Below are positions 55,616 to 63,424 of a DNA stretch of 64,000 nucleotides, in pieces. The DNA comes from DATCKG01 sp036562385. Its GTDB lineage: Bacteria; Bacillota; Sulfobacillia; Symbiobacteriales; Symbiobacteriaceae. The stretch spans positions 30,127 to 94,126 of the forward strand of contig DATCKG010000054.1 in NCBI GenBank assembly GCA_036562385.1, in the 5' to 3' direction. The position numbers and the translations under genes were made by a program. Numbering within the stretch: position 1 is the stretch's first letter; each line of letters begins with the position of its first letter. The notes under the pieces were generated by a model. The model was not told the origin of the DNA, made no database searches, and worked only from the letters and a program-made list of their open reading frames with translations.

Positions 55616-56095
55616 CTATTGGGCCAGCACCTGGTCCAGGAAGCGGTTGGCCTCCTCCACTGCCAGCCCTCTGGCGAGGGCAATTTCGGACAGCAGGATC
55701 TGCCGGGCGTTTTCCAGCATTTTGCGTTCCGCCGTGGAAAGCCCCTTTTCCCGATCCCGCTGGGACAGGCTCCGTACCACTTCTGCCAGTTCGAAGATGT
55801 CGCCGCTACGAATCTTCTCCATGTTTGTGCGGTACCGGTGGTTCCAGTCCGGTGAACCGGTGCCCTTGTGCGACCGCAAGACCTCCAGTACCTGCTCCAG
55901 CACCGGCTCGGAGATAACCTCCCGCAGCCCGGCGCTTTCCAGGTTATCGCAGGGGACCATCACTTTCATATCGTTCAGGGGCAACCGCATAACAAAGTAC
56001 CGCCTGGTTTTCCCCAGTACTTCCTTTTCCTCGATAGCCTCGATAATTCCTGCCCCGTGCCGCGGATAAACCACCTTATCCCCGACCTGGAACAT
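55616..56095 (-). CDS. carD: CarD-family RNA polymerase-binding regulator
   Basis: CarD/CdnL proteins bind RNA polymerase beta and stabilise open promoter complexes, notably at rRNA promoters. The 159-aa product starts with the RNAP-interaction domain (FQVGDKVVYPRHGAGIIEAI) and continues with a helical DNA-binding C-terminal domain (RSLSQRDREKGLSTAERKML). The ATG at 56095 has GGGGGGTGGGG before it; a longer reading from 56140 begins only 16 nt from the nearer promoter start. Two tandem promoters precede it. Confidence 0.93.
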   Translation of the reverse strand: MFQVGDKVVYPRHGAGIIEAIEEKEVLGKTRRYFVMRLPLNDMKVMVPCDNLESAGLREVISEPVLEQVLEVLRSHKGTGSPDWNHRYRTNMEKIRSGDIFELAEVVRSLSQRDREKGLSTAERKMLENARQILLSEIALARGLAVEEANRFLDQVLAQ

Positions 56096-56162
56096 CCCCC
56101 ACCCCCCAGTCCCTGGCCGCCCCGAATCGTTCGTTGTCATTCCGACCGGGTATCTCTATTTC

Positions 56163-56191
56163 AGGATACCAGAACGGGGTCCATCAGTCAA
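56163..56191 (-). promoter_or_regulatory. carD promoter, gene-proximal
   Basis: TTGACT (56186-56191), 17 bases, TATCCT (56163-56168) preceded by TGG. Confidence 0.75.
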
Positions 56192-56201
56192 TAAATTGGT
56201 T

Positions 56202-56231
56202 ATTATACTACCATAAATGACTTTTTGTCAA
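56202..56231 (-). promoter_or_regulatory. carD promoter, distal
   Basis: Perfect TTGACA (56226-56231) and TATAAT (56202-56207) with an 18-base spacer. Confidence 0.88.
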
Positions 56232-56367
56232 CGCTGCCGGCCATGCTTCCGCCCTCGGAAAGGTGGCCATCGTAACCATCCCATCTCCTTCGTTGCCCGG
56301 CGCATGGCACCAAAGAAGTGTCATTATACACAAATGGGTTACATAAGTATCTGTTCACGTGGTCTTA

Positions 56368-56376
56368 TGGTACAAT
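56368..56376 (+). promoter_or_regulatory. Extended -10 promoter of the SufR-like gene
   Basis: TGGTACAAT is an extended -10; the -35 region is not conserved. Start about 30 nt before the chosen ATG. Confidence 0.6.
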
Positions 56377-56409
56377 GGACTCCAAACGAATCAGGGGAGT
56401 GCACATGAA

Positions 56410-57066
56410 ATGCCCACAGACGCTCTGCCATCTCACGGCGACACGTCCACCCGCCGGGAAATCATCAATATCCTCCGCGTCAGCGGTCCCCTCACCGTCA
56501 GTGAACTCGGCGAGCGCCTGGGGATCACACATGTCGCGGTGCGCCGTCACCTGACCTCGTTGGAGCGGGACGGCCTCATCACCTCCGTCCAGGAGCGACA
56601 TCCGATGGGCCGGCCCACCCGGGTGTATTCCCTCACCGAGGCCGCTGATGAGCTCTTTCCCAAGAAGTACGGCGCCTTGACACTGGAGCTCCTCGAGTTT
56701 CTGTCCCAGACCCAGAGTGAACTGGTGGACCAGTTCTTCCGGACCAGGGGCCAGCGGCTGGCTGAGCAGTATGGCCCGGAGGTGAGCGCCTGCCCTACCC
56801 TGGCCGAGCGGGTGAAGCGGCTGACCCAAATTCAGGCGGCCAACGGCTATCTGGCCACCAGCGAAGAGGGAGCGGACGGAACCTTCATTCTGAGGGAGTT
56901 CAACTGTCCCATCAGCCAGGTGTCACGGTATTATCCCCATGCGTGCGAGCACGAGCTCACGTTTATCCGAACCGTGCTGGGTACCGATCAGGTGCAACGG
57001 GTCGAGTGCATCTCCCAGGGCGGCACCTGCTGCCGGTACATCGTCGGCCCGGAGGAAGCCAAGTGA
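56410..57066 (+). CDS. SufR-like winged-helix regulator with Cys-rich C-terminal domain
   Basis: The 218-aa product has an N-terminal winged helix (REIINILRVSGPLTVSEL then LGITHVAVRRHLTSLERDGL) and a C-terminal domain with cysteines in NCPISQVSRYYPHACEHEL and ECISQGGTCCRY. The first pair is spaced C-x12-C as in SufR, an iron-sulfur sensor that controls suf genes. COG2345-type regulators share this layout. Target genes are not in view; the neighbours are metabolic. GGGGAG stands ten bases before the ATG at 56410. Fe-S binding is inferred. Confidence 0.82.
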   Translation: MPTDALPSHGDTSTRREIINILRVSGPLTVSELGERLGITHVAVRRHLTSLERDGLITSVQERHPMGRPTRVYSLTEAADELFPKKYGALTLELLEFLSQTQSELVDQFFRTRGQRLAEQYGPEVSACPTLAERVKRLTQIQAANGYLATSEEGADGTFILREFNCPISQVSRYYPHACEHELTFIRTVLGTDQVQRVECISQGGTCCRYIVGPEEAK

Positions 57067-57083
57067 ATCGCCATCCAAACGGA

Positions 57084-57112
57084 GGGTCCCCTGCCTGACC
57101 GGGGGACCCTTT
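57084..57112 (+). terminator. Intrinsic terminator after the SufR-like gene
   Basis: GGGTCCCC and GGGGACCC with a ten-base loop, followed by TTTCTGT. Confidence 0.8.
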
Positions 57113-57132
57113 CTGTGTCCGGGCAGCAGGGG

Positions 57133-57161
57133 TTGATTGCGACCTGGCGCTGGAATATACT
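57133..57161 (+). promoter_or_regulatory. Promoter of the TPR-like gene block
   Basis: TTGATT (57133-57138), 17 bases, TATACT (57156-57161); about 30 nt before the GTG start. Confidence 0.75.
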
Positions 57162-57196
57162 GGTAATGTCCAAACTGTACGGAGGAGGCGGGCACC

Positions 57197-58153
57197 GTGG
57201 AAGTGGCAGATCTGGCGGCCCTGCTGGCGGCCCGCCGCTATCGCGAGGCCCGGCACGCGGCGGAGAACCTGCTGCGCCGCGGCGACCTGACCGTCCTGGA
57301 ACAGGCCCAGACTTATCTTTCCCTCAGCTACAGCCTTGCGGCGCTTCATCTGAACCAGGAGGCCCTGGGCCCCGCGGAACTGGCGGTCCATTACAGCCGC
57401 ATGACCCCGGACTACGACCTGCTGGGCCGGGCCCTCTACCACCTGGCTGAGCTGTGCGCAGACCTGGCCCTGCACAAGCGGGCCCTGGCCTGCCTGGAGC
57501 AGTATTTCCGCCAGATGCCGCTGTACCAGCGAGCCCGCGCGCTGGAAGGTCGGGCGTTTCACCTGGCGGCCGTCTGCCACCGGAACATGTGGCGGGAGAG
57601 CAAGGCCGCGGAGTACTTTCGCAAGGCCTACCAGTGGCACCTCAGCCAGGGTCTTCCCCCGGATCGGGTGGAGCCCATTCGGGCCGAACTGATCTGGCAG
57701 TGGCTCCGGATCGGGCAGTTGGAGCGGGCCGCTCCACTGCTAGCCCAATCCCAGCAGTACGTGGCGGAGACCCCCCAGGACGTGAGGGCCCGCATCAGCC
57801 TCTGCAACAACCTCGCCTACAAGGCCTATTTGGAAAGCGCCCACCCCACCGCAGCCGCCCGCGCCGAGGAGGCCGTCCGGATCATCGGGGCCACGGCGGC
57901 CCAGAAGGCCTGCGCCTACCTCACCCTGCACTACACCGCCAGAGCCACCGGCCGCCGGTCGGACGCCGTGGCCTTCGGCATGCTGGCCCGCATGCAGGCC
58001 ATCCTGGCCCGCCGTATCGACCTGGAGCGGGAACTGACCCGCTCCCTCCTCAGCATGCAGGACCACGTCAGCCTTCCCCACGTGGAAGCCCTGCTCCAGA
58101 GTCTGAGATCCCAGCCGGATATGCCAGGAAATTCACAAACCGCTGTCGAATAA
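57197..58153 (+). CDS. TPR-like helical repeat protein, function unknown
   Basis: The 318-aa product is almost wholly helical, with repeated alanine/leucine-rich pairs such as RALYHLAELCADLALHKRAL and AFHLAAVCHRNMWRESKAAE, typical of tetratricopeptide repeats. It has no membrane segment or enzymatic motif. GGAGGAGG lies before the GTG at 57197. TPR proteins in Firmicutes often serve as regulators or scaffolds; no DNA-binding domain is seen here. The partner is unknown. Confidence 0.75.
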   Translation: MEVADLAALLAARRYREARHAAENLLRRGDLTVLEQAQTYLSLSYSLAALHLNQEALGPAELAVHYSRMTPDYDLLGRALYHLAELCADLALHKRALACLEQYFRQMPLYQRARALEGRAFHLAAVCHRNMWRESKAAEYFRKAYQWHLSQGLPPDRVEPIRAELIWQWLRIGQLERAAPLLAQSQQYVAETPQDVRARISLCNNLAYKAYLESAHPTAAARAEEAVRIIGATAAQKACAYLTLHYTARATGRRSDAVAFGMLARMQAILARRIDLERELTRSLLSMQDHVSLPHVEALLQSLRSQPDMPGNSQTAVE

Positions 58154-58201
58154 GACAACTGAAACGATCTGCCGTGCTGGCGAATGGCAGTGGGAGGGAG
58201 G

Positions 58202-58519
58202 ATGGATGGGTCCGTGGTGAAGCTGGTGGTCCTCTATCGGAAACCGGAGATGCCGCTGGAGGAGTTTGATGCCCGCTACCGGGAGCATATGGCCCTGATC
58301 CGTGAGGTGCCGGGTCTGCGTGGCGCCCATGTGGTGCGCTTTGCCCCGGCGCCCTGGGGACAGCCCGACTACTTCCAGATGGCCGTCCTTCGCTTCGACG
58401 ACCGGGCCGCCCTGGAGGCTGCCTTGAATTCGCCCCAGATGGCGGAGGCAGGCCGGCAGCTGCGCACCTTTGCCAAGGGCTTGTTCACGATGTATGTGGC
58501 CGAAGACTGGGAAGCCTGA
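58202..58519 (+). CDS. EthD-family small protein
   Basis: The 105-aa product (ATG at 58202) has the dimeric ferredoxin-like EthD pattern: VVLYRKPEMPLEEFDARYRE, HVVRFAP and a C-terminal GLFTMYVAEDWEA. EthD proteins occur beside degradation pathways; the biochemical role is poorly known. GGGAGGGAGG immediately precedes the start, so a GTG four or five codons later is also possible. It is followed by two crotonase genes with 18- and 10-nt gaps, one operon. Confidence 0.82.
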   Translation: MDGSVVKLVVLYRKPEMPLEEFDARYREHMALIREVPGLRGAHVVRFAPAPWGQPDYFQMAVLRFDDRAALEAALNSPQMAEAGRQLRTFAKGLFTMYVAEDWEA

Positions 58520-58537
58520 GGAAAGGAGGTCCGGCCT

Positions 58538-59311
58538 GTGAACTACGAACAGATCCTGGTGTTTCGGGAGGAGCCGGTGGGGAGGATCCAGCTGAACCGG
58601 CCCCAGGCGCTGAATGCCCTCAACTCGCAGCTGATGGGCGAACTGGTGGACGCCCTGCAACACCTGGACCAGGATCCCGCCATCCGTTGCCTGGTGATCC
58701 ATGGCAACGAGCGGGCCTTTGCGGCAGGGGCCGACATCCGGGAGATGGCCGGTCAGGGCGCCATTGAGATGTACCAAAAGGACTTCATCTCCCTTTGGGA
58801 TGCGGTCTATCGGGTGAAGAAGCCGATCATCGCCGCGGTCAGCGGCTATGCCCTGGGCGGCGGATGTGAACTGGCCATGGCCTGCGACATCATCATCGCT
58901 TCCGAGACCGCCCGTTTCGGCCAACCGGAAATCAACATCGGCGTGCTCCCAGGGGCAGGCGGCACCCAGCGGCTCACCCGAGCCGTGGGCAAGTCCCTGG
59001 CCATGGAGATGATCCTCACCGGCCGGATGCTGACGGCCCAGGAGGCCCTGGCAGCCGGGCTGGTCAGCCGGGTGGTGCCGCCGGAGTTTTACCTGGAGGA
59101 AGCCCTCAAGGTAGCCCGGGACATTGCCGCCAAGTCCCCCGTGGCGGTGCAGATGGCCAAGGAGGCGGTGCTCAGCGCCTTCGAATCCCCGCTGTCCGAA
59201 GGCCTGCGGCTGGAGCGGCGGCTCTTCTACATGGCCTTTGCCAGCCAGGACCAGAAGGAAGGCATGCAGGCCTTCCTAGAAAAGCGCACCCCGGTGTTCC
59301 AGGGGCGATAG
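58538..59311 (+). CDS. Enoyl-CoA hydratase (crotonase superfamily)
   Basis: The 257-aa product has the oxyanion-hole motifs AFAAGADIREM and SGYALGGGCELAMACDIIIA and the catalytic Glu pair typical of 2-enoyl-CoA hydratases, in CELAMA and GQPEINIGVLPGAGGTQRL. It should hydrate trans-2-enoyl-CoA in fatty acid or aromatic acid breakdown. It starts with GTG behind AAAGGAGG and precedes a PaaG-like gene. Confidence 0.93.
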   Translation: MNYEQILVFREEPVGRIQLNRPQALNALNSQLMGELVDALQHLDQDPAIRCLVIHGNERAFAAGADIREMAGQGAIEMYQKDFISLWDAVYRVKKPIIAAVSGYALGGGCELAMACDIIIASETARFGQPEINIGVLPGAGGTQRLTRAVGKSLAMEMILTGRMLTAQEALAAGLVSRVVPPEFYLEEALKVARDIAAKSPVAVQMAKEAVLSAFESPLSEGLRLERRLFYMAFASQDQKEGMQAFLEKRTPVFQGR

Positions 59312-59321
59312 GAGGCAGACC

Positions 59322-60092
59322 ATGGGGTACGAGACCATCCTGTATGAAGTGGCGGACGGAGTGGGGCGCATCACGCTGAACCGGCCGGACAAGCTCAACA
59401 GCTTCAACAGGCAGATGCATCGGGAGTTCATCGCCGCCCTGCGGCAGGCGGCAGGGGACCCGGCCGTCCGGTGCCTGGTGATTACCGGAGCCGGGCGGGG
59501 GTTCTGTGCAGGACAGGACCTCAGCGAAATCACCGAAGGAAGCGCCGGCGATCTGGTCCGCAACTACTACAACGTGTGGATCCGCCTGATTCGAACCATG
59601 GAAAAGCCCGTCCTGGCCGCGGTCAACGGCGTGGCAGCCGGCGCAGGCTGCAGCCTGGCCCTGGCGGCGGACCTGGTCATTCTGTCGGAAGAGGCTTCCC
59701 TGGTGCAGGCCTTCGTCAGGGTCGGTCTGGTGCCTGACTCCGGTGCCTCCTACTTCCTGCCCCGGCTGATCGGCTACCACAAGGCCATGGAACTGGCCCT
59801 GTTCGGCGACCGGATCTCCGCCCGGCAGGCGCTGGAACTGGGCCTTTGCAACCGGGTGGTGCCGGCTTCGGAGTTCCCCGATGTGGTGGCGGACTGGGCC
59901 GCGCGGCTGGCCAGGGGCCCCCGGTCCATGGGCTGGATCAAGCGCCAGTTTGCCCGGGGCCTGGAGCAGAGCCTGGAGGAGATCCTGGAGCTGGAGGCCT
60001 ATCACCAGGAGGCGGCCATGCAGACGGCCGACGCGCGGGAGGCAATTCAGGCCTTCCTGGAGAAGCGGGAGCCCCGCTTCACCGGACGGTAG
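59322..60092 (+). CDS. paaG: PaaG-like enoyl-CoA isomerase/hydratase
   Basis: The 256-aa product is a crotonase with RGFCAGQDLSEI and NGVAAGAGCSLALAADLVIL. In place of the second catalytic Glu it has Asp in VGLVPDSGASYFLPRL, the signature of PaaG, the 2-(1,2-epoxy-1,2-dihydrophenyl)acetyl-CoA isomerase of phenylacetate breakdown. No other paa genes are visible, so the physiological substrate is uncertain. A bidirectional terminator follows. Confidence 0.85.
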   Translation: MGYETILYEVADGVGRITLNRPDKLNSFNRQMHREFIAALRQAAGDPAVRCLVITGAGRGFCAGQDLSEITEGSAGDLVRNYYNVWIRLIRTMEKPVLAAVNGVAAGAGCSLALAADLVILSEEASLVQAFVRVGLVPDSGASYFLPRLIGYHKAMELALFGDRISARQALELGLCNRVVPASEFPDVVADWAARLARGPRSMGWIKRQFARGLEQSLEEILELEAYHQEAAMQTADAREAIQAFLEKREPRFTGR

Positions 60093-60104
60093 ATACAGCG
60101 CCTG

Positions 60105-60153
60105 AAAAAGGGGCTGTCCCAAAAGCCATCTGAGATGGCTTAGGGGCAGCCCC
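60105..60153. terminator. Bidirectional terminator, GGGGCTGTCCC family
   Basis: GGGGCTGTCCC and GGGGCAGCCCC pair around an inner AGCCATC/GATGGCT stem. On the minus strand it is followed by TTTTT, so it ends the small membrane protein gene there and paaG on the other strand. The same outer arm recurs at 60840-60885. Confidence 0.82.
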
Positions 60154-60202
60154 CTTGGCTACGACGGGGTCCGCTGTCGCCACAGGTCGGGATGCGGTGG
60201 GG

Positions 60203-60433
60203 TCAGTCATCACCACGGCGATGCAGCAGGATGACGAAGGCGAGCGCCACCACGGCCAGGATGCACAGTTCCACCTGGGCGATGGCAGCCAGTTCATGCT
60301 GTTCTCGACCACCGAAGGGGAAAACGTTGACCACCTCACGGGGCCCCTGTGTTGCAATTACAATGACCACATCCAGGAGGTGGAGCGAGCCCAGAATCAG
60401 GATGGTCAACAGCCACTTGGCTGCAGGAGACAA
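60203..60433 (-). CDS. Small two-helix membrane protein, function unknown
   Basis: The 76-aa product has two membrane helices (WLLTILILGSLHLLDVVIVI, residues 7-26, and LCILAVVALAFVILL, residues 56-70) with a short polar loop between. The start is TTG at 60433 with a perfect AAGGAGG seven bases upstream. A TTGCCA-17-TACCAT promoter lies about 100 nt upstream and a terminator follows. It resembles small DUF membrane proteins of Firmicutes, but I do not assign a family. Confidence 0.75.
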   Translation of the reverse strand: MSPAAKWLLTILILGSLHLLDVVIVIATQGPREVVNVFPFGGREQHELAAIAQVELCILAVVALAFVILLHRRGDD

Positions 60434-60838
60434 AGTATTACCTCCTTATTTCCATCTTGGGACCTGAAACTCGTCTTGTCACTTGTTCTCGCGGCTGTTC
60501 GCACGCATGACACTCATAGTACATCTCGGATGGTACTCACTTACCCCGCCCCTGGCAACTGAAAGTCCTCCGTCCTGCCTGAATGAGGGCGAGTGGGGCG
60601 ACGAGTCTTGCAAACAGGGTCATGCCTTTCTGAAGACGTCAACAGCTGCTCACGTCATTGAAGGCGGCGCCCCCTCTTTCGTTGAGATTTATGGTGTCAC
60701 GATCGATAACCTCGTCAAAGCATCCGTCCCCAACGGAGTTTGGCGTACGCTCCAAGACCGAGCCAAAGGATACATTCCCCCGGCTTCTTTGAGATTTACG
60801 ACACTGGTGTCGGAAGCGTGTACAGTCTAGACTAGGCA
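60434..60838. other. Non-coding region between the small membrane gene and the ABC permease gene
   Basis: This 405-nt stretch carries a minus-strand promoter (60530-60558) near its left end. The rest has no supported gene. Two imperfect copies of a CTTTCGTTGAGATTTATGG-type sequence lie at about 60676-60700 and 60785-60812. A 115-codon frame on the plus strand lacks a ribosome binding site and ordinary codon bias and is not called. Confidence 0.5.
60530..60558 (-). promoter_or_regulatory. Promoter of the small membrane protein gene
   Basis: TTGCCA (60553-60558), 17 bases, TACCAT (60530-60535). Confidence 0.6.
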
Positions 60839-60839
60839 C

Positions 60840-60885
60840 AAAGGGGCTGTCCCAAAAGCAGATTGCTCTGCTCCGGGACAGCCCC
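60840..60885 (-). terminator. Intrinsic terminator after the ABC operon, GGGGCTGTCCC family
   Basis: GGGGCTGTCCC and GGGACAGCCCC are perfect 11-bp arms with an inner GCAGA/TCTGC stem; TTTGTG follows on the minus strand. It is six bases after the permease stop. Confidence 0.85.
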
Positions 60886-60890
60886 TGTCC

Positions 60891-62564
60891 TTATGCCTCA
60901 TATTCCAGAAATTTTTCTTCCGCCAGTTGGGTCACCGCCCGGTCCAGGCCCCAGGTCAGCAGGCCGAAGATCAGGAGCAGGGCCGGGAGCAGCAGCCGCG
61001 GGTCGGTCCACCACAGCAGCAGCGACACCACAACCAGCAGCCCCATGAACGCCATCATGATGATGGTGCTGATGAGGACGTTCAGATTCCCCTTCATCGC
61101 CCGTTGGGGATCGGTCCAGGTGAGGTTGGGCCGCAGGATGTCCGGCACCATCATCAAGTAGCTACCGGCAGCAACGCCCAGGGTTCCCGCGACCAGCAGG
61201 TACAGGAAGATCAGCGGCGTAAGCAGCCTCATCCACAACAGGACGCCCACCATCACCACCATGCTGCTGAGCAGGTTGAACAACACACTGTGCAGCACCT
61301 TCGCCCGGATCTGCAAGGTGGGAGAAACCGGCAGGGACCTGAGGATCCAGAAGAAGCGCCCTTCTCGGCTGATGGCCGTGGAGGCCAGGTTGGATACGGA
61401 GCTAATGAAAAGCATCATCCCCAGTGCGGCGGCGGGGATTCCGTAGCTCGCCCAGGGCCCGCTGACCTGCCGCACCAAGGCCAGGGCCTCCGGTTCCTGC
61501 AGCAGGGGGAGGAACATCACCAGGGGCAGCAATACCACAGGAAGCAGGGCGTTCATCAAAAAGGTAGGAGTACGGTTCAGCAGCCGAATCTCCCGTAGCA
61601 GGAGAGCCCACAGCGGCGAGCGGATCTTCCCCGTATCGCGGCGCAGCTCCTCCGCCGTCAAGCGGCGGCTCCGTCCTCCATCCCCGGCCGTGGTGAGCCC
61701 GCCCGGAAGCAGCCACTCCGCAAAACCGACCAGCAGCCCCAGGGCGACGGCGGAAGTGCCCAGATACAGCAGCATCCCCCAGGAGCCCAGGGCCGGCGCA
61801 CCGGCCCGCAGCGCTTCCGTGGCCCAGCGGCTGGTAGGAATGAGCTGCGTCACCGCTGCCGCCATACCCTGCCGGGCCTGCAGAAACTGCTGCACCTGGC
61901 CCACCTGATCCGGCCCGACGGAGAAGGACTCAAACCGCGAGCCCAACTGGCCGAACAGGATGGCCAGGGCCACGCCGATCAAGGAACCGACCACCCGCAG
62001 CACATCCCGCCTCCTGCCCAGGTTGGTCACCCGCATCAGCACCAGGCTGAACAGCGCCGAAAGCACCAGCGGCACCACCGGCAGCAGCAGGAAGATCATC
62101 ACCGCAAAGGGCACATAGGTCCAGGAGACGTCCGCCGCCAGTCCGTAGACAACCAGTCCCGGCACCACCACCGGTGCGATGGTCATGTACTCCCCGACCA
62201 GGATCCCCAGGAACTTGCTCAGGGCGATCTCGCTGGGACGGATCGGCAGCGGCAGCAGGATCGACAGGTCCTTACTAAAATAAAAGGCGGAAATCACATA
62301 AAAGACGCCAAACATCAGGCACAGGATCTGCCCCGCCGCGACCACCACGGTGATCAGCAGTTCCCCAAAGCCCAGCATGCTGGCCGCCAGATAGAGCGCC
62401 ATGTAGCTGACGGTCAGCATGGCGATGGCGGGAACAAAGGCCAAAACCAACAGGGGCAGCAGCAAGAGTCCCCATCCGGATCGGCCTCCGCCCAGCCGTT
62501 CCCTGAAGTGGCGCCAGTTCTCCAGCGCCTGGATCCTCATCAGCGCCAGCAGCCGCCTGTTCAT
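60891..62564 (-). CDS. ABC-2 type exporter membrane protein
   Basis: The 557-aa product is very hydrophobic, with about twelve membrane helices in two halves, beginning LALMRIQALENWRHFRERLG and including LLLLPLLVLAFVPAIAMLT and LLALVVVVSLLLWW-type helices near the C-terminus. It is the permease of a two-gene ABC exporter; its ATG overlaps the ATPase stop by four bases. The substrate cannot be inferred from sequence. Confidence 0.85.
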   Translation of the reverse strand: MNRRLLALMRIQALENWRHFRERLGGGRSGWGLLLLPLLVLAFVPAIAMLTVSYMALYLAASMLGFGELLITVVVAAGQILCLMFGVFYVISAFYFSKDLSILLPLPIRPSEIALSKFLGILVGEYMTIAPVVVPGLVVYGLAADVSWTYVPFAVMIFLLLPVVPLVLSALFSLVLMRVTNLGRRRDVLRVVGSLIGVALAILFGQLGSRFESFSVGPDQVGQVQQFLQARQGMAAAVTQLIPTSRWATEALRAGAPALGSWGMLLYLGTSAVALGLLVGFAEWLLPGGLTTAGDGGRSRRLTAEELRRDTGKIRSPLWALLLREIRLLNRTPTFLMNALLPVVLLPLVMFLPLLQEPEALALVRQVSGPWASYGIPAAALGMMLFISSVSNLASTAISREGRFFWILRSLPVSPTLQIRAKVLHSVLFNLLSSMVVMVGVLLWMRLLTPLIFLYLLVAGTLGVAAGSYLMMVPDILRPNLTWTDPQRAMKGNLNVLISTIIMMAFMGLLVVVSLLLWWTDPRLLLPALLLIFGLLTWGLDRAVTQLAEEKFLEYEA

Positions 62565-63283
62565 TGCTCGGTCAGCTCCAGGAAGATTTCCTCCAGCGAC
62601 TCCCCGGACTGCCCGTGCCGGAGTTCCTCCAGGGTGCCGGAGGCGATGATGCGCCCATTCTTGATGATGGCCACCCGGTCACACAGCCGCTCCGCCACTT
62701 CCAGCACGTGGGTGGAAAAGAACAGGGTCCGCCCCTTGCGGGTGTGCTCCACCATCAGTTCCTTGAGTGTATAGGCCGACCGCGGATCCAGACCCACCAT
62801 GGGCTCGTCCAAAATCCAGACCGGAGGATCGTGCAACAGCGCCGCCATCAGGACCAGCTTCTGCCGCATGCCGTGGGAGTACCCGCTGATGCGGTCCGCC
62901 AGCGCATGGGTCAGTTCGAACCGCTCTCCCAGGTCCTGGATCCGGCGCTGCCGGTCCGCCGGTGCGACGCCGTAGATGTCGCCGATGAAGTTGAGGTATT
63001 CCAGGCCCGTCAGCCGTTCGTACACCTCCGGGCTGTCGGGTACGTAAGCCAGCTGTGCCTTGGCCTTCAGGGGTTCCCTGGCCATGTCAAAGCCGTTGAT
63101 GCGAATGGTGCCCGTATCCGGCCGGAGCAAACCCGCCATCATCTTGATGGTGGTGGTCTTACCGGCACCGTTGGGGCCCAGGAAGCCAAAGATCTCCCCC
63201 GGTGTCACCGTCAGGGTCAGGTCGTCCACAGCCTTCCGGCCCCCGCGGACGTAGCTTTTCGAAACCTGGTACAGTTCGATCAT
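62561..63283 (-). CDS. ABC transporter ATP-binding protein
   Basis: The 240-aa ATPase has Walker A GPNGAGKTTTIKMM (about 36-49), signature SGYSHGMRQKLVLMA, Walker B VWILDEPMVGLD and the switch His in FFSTHVLE. The SYSHGMRQKL form of the signature is usual for ABC-2 export ATPases. GGGAGGAAC stands before its ATG at 63283. It is coupled to the permease gene. Confidence 0.93.
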   Translation of the reverse strand: MIELYQVSKSYVRGGRKAVDDLTLTVTPGEIFGFLGPNGAGKTTTIKMMAGLLRPDTGTIRINGFDMAREPLKAKAQLAYVPDSPEVYERLTGLEYLNFIGDIYGVAPADRQRRIQDLGERFELTHALADRISGYSHGMRQKLVLMAALLHDPPVWILDEPMVGLDPRSAYTLKELMVEHTRKGRTLFFSTHVLEVAERLCDRVAIIKNGRIIASGTLEELRHGQSGESLEEIFLELTEQ

Positions 63284-63390
63284 CCTTGTTCCTCCCAGGC
63301 ACAGAATATGATGGGGTTCGGTACAGGCCGGAGCACCTCCTCCCCGTGGAGAACCATGGCAGTCTAAAGGATAGGATCACCGAAACACTT

Positions 63391-63399
63391 TGGTATAAT
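63391..63399 (+). promoter_or_regulatory. Extended -10 promoter of the pseudo-protease gene
   Basis: TGGTATAAT, a perfect extended -10 with no -35 box, about 26 nt before the start codon. Confidence 0.6.
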
Positions 63400-63424
63400 G
63401 AGTGTTGTATTGGAGGTGGCAGGA

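Larger units (their letters stand above)
56096..56409. other. Divergent carD / regulator intergenic region (314 nt)
   Basis: The gap contains two minus-strand promoters for carD (56163-56191 and 56202-56231), an AT-rich middle part, and a plus-strand extended -10 (56368-56376) for the regulator gene. No RNA gene or reading frame of note was seen between 56232 and 56367. Confidence 0.7.

Noticed and set aside
60483..60830. 115-codon plus-strand frame in the gap before the ABC permease
   Set aside because: No ribosome binding site, no family resemblance, and it overlaps the minus-strand promoter of the small membrane gene.
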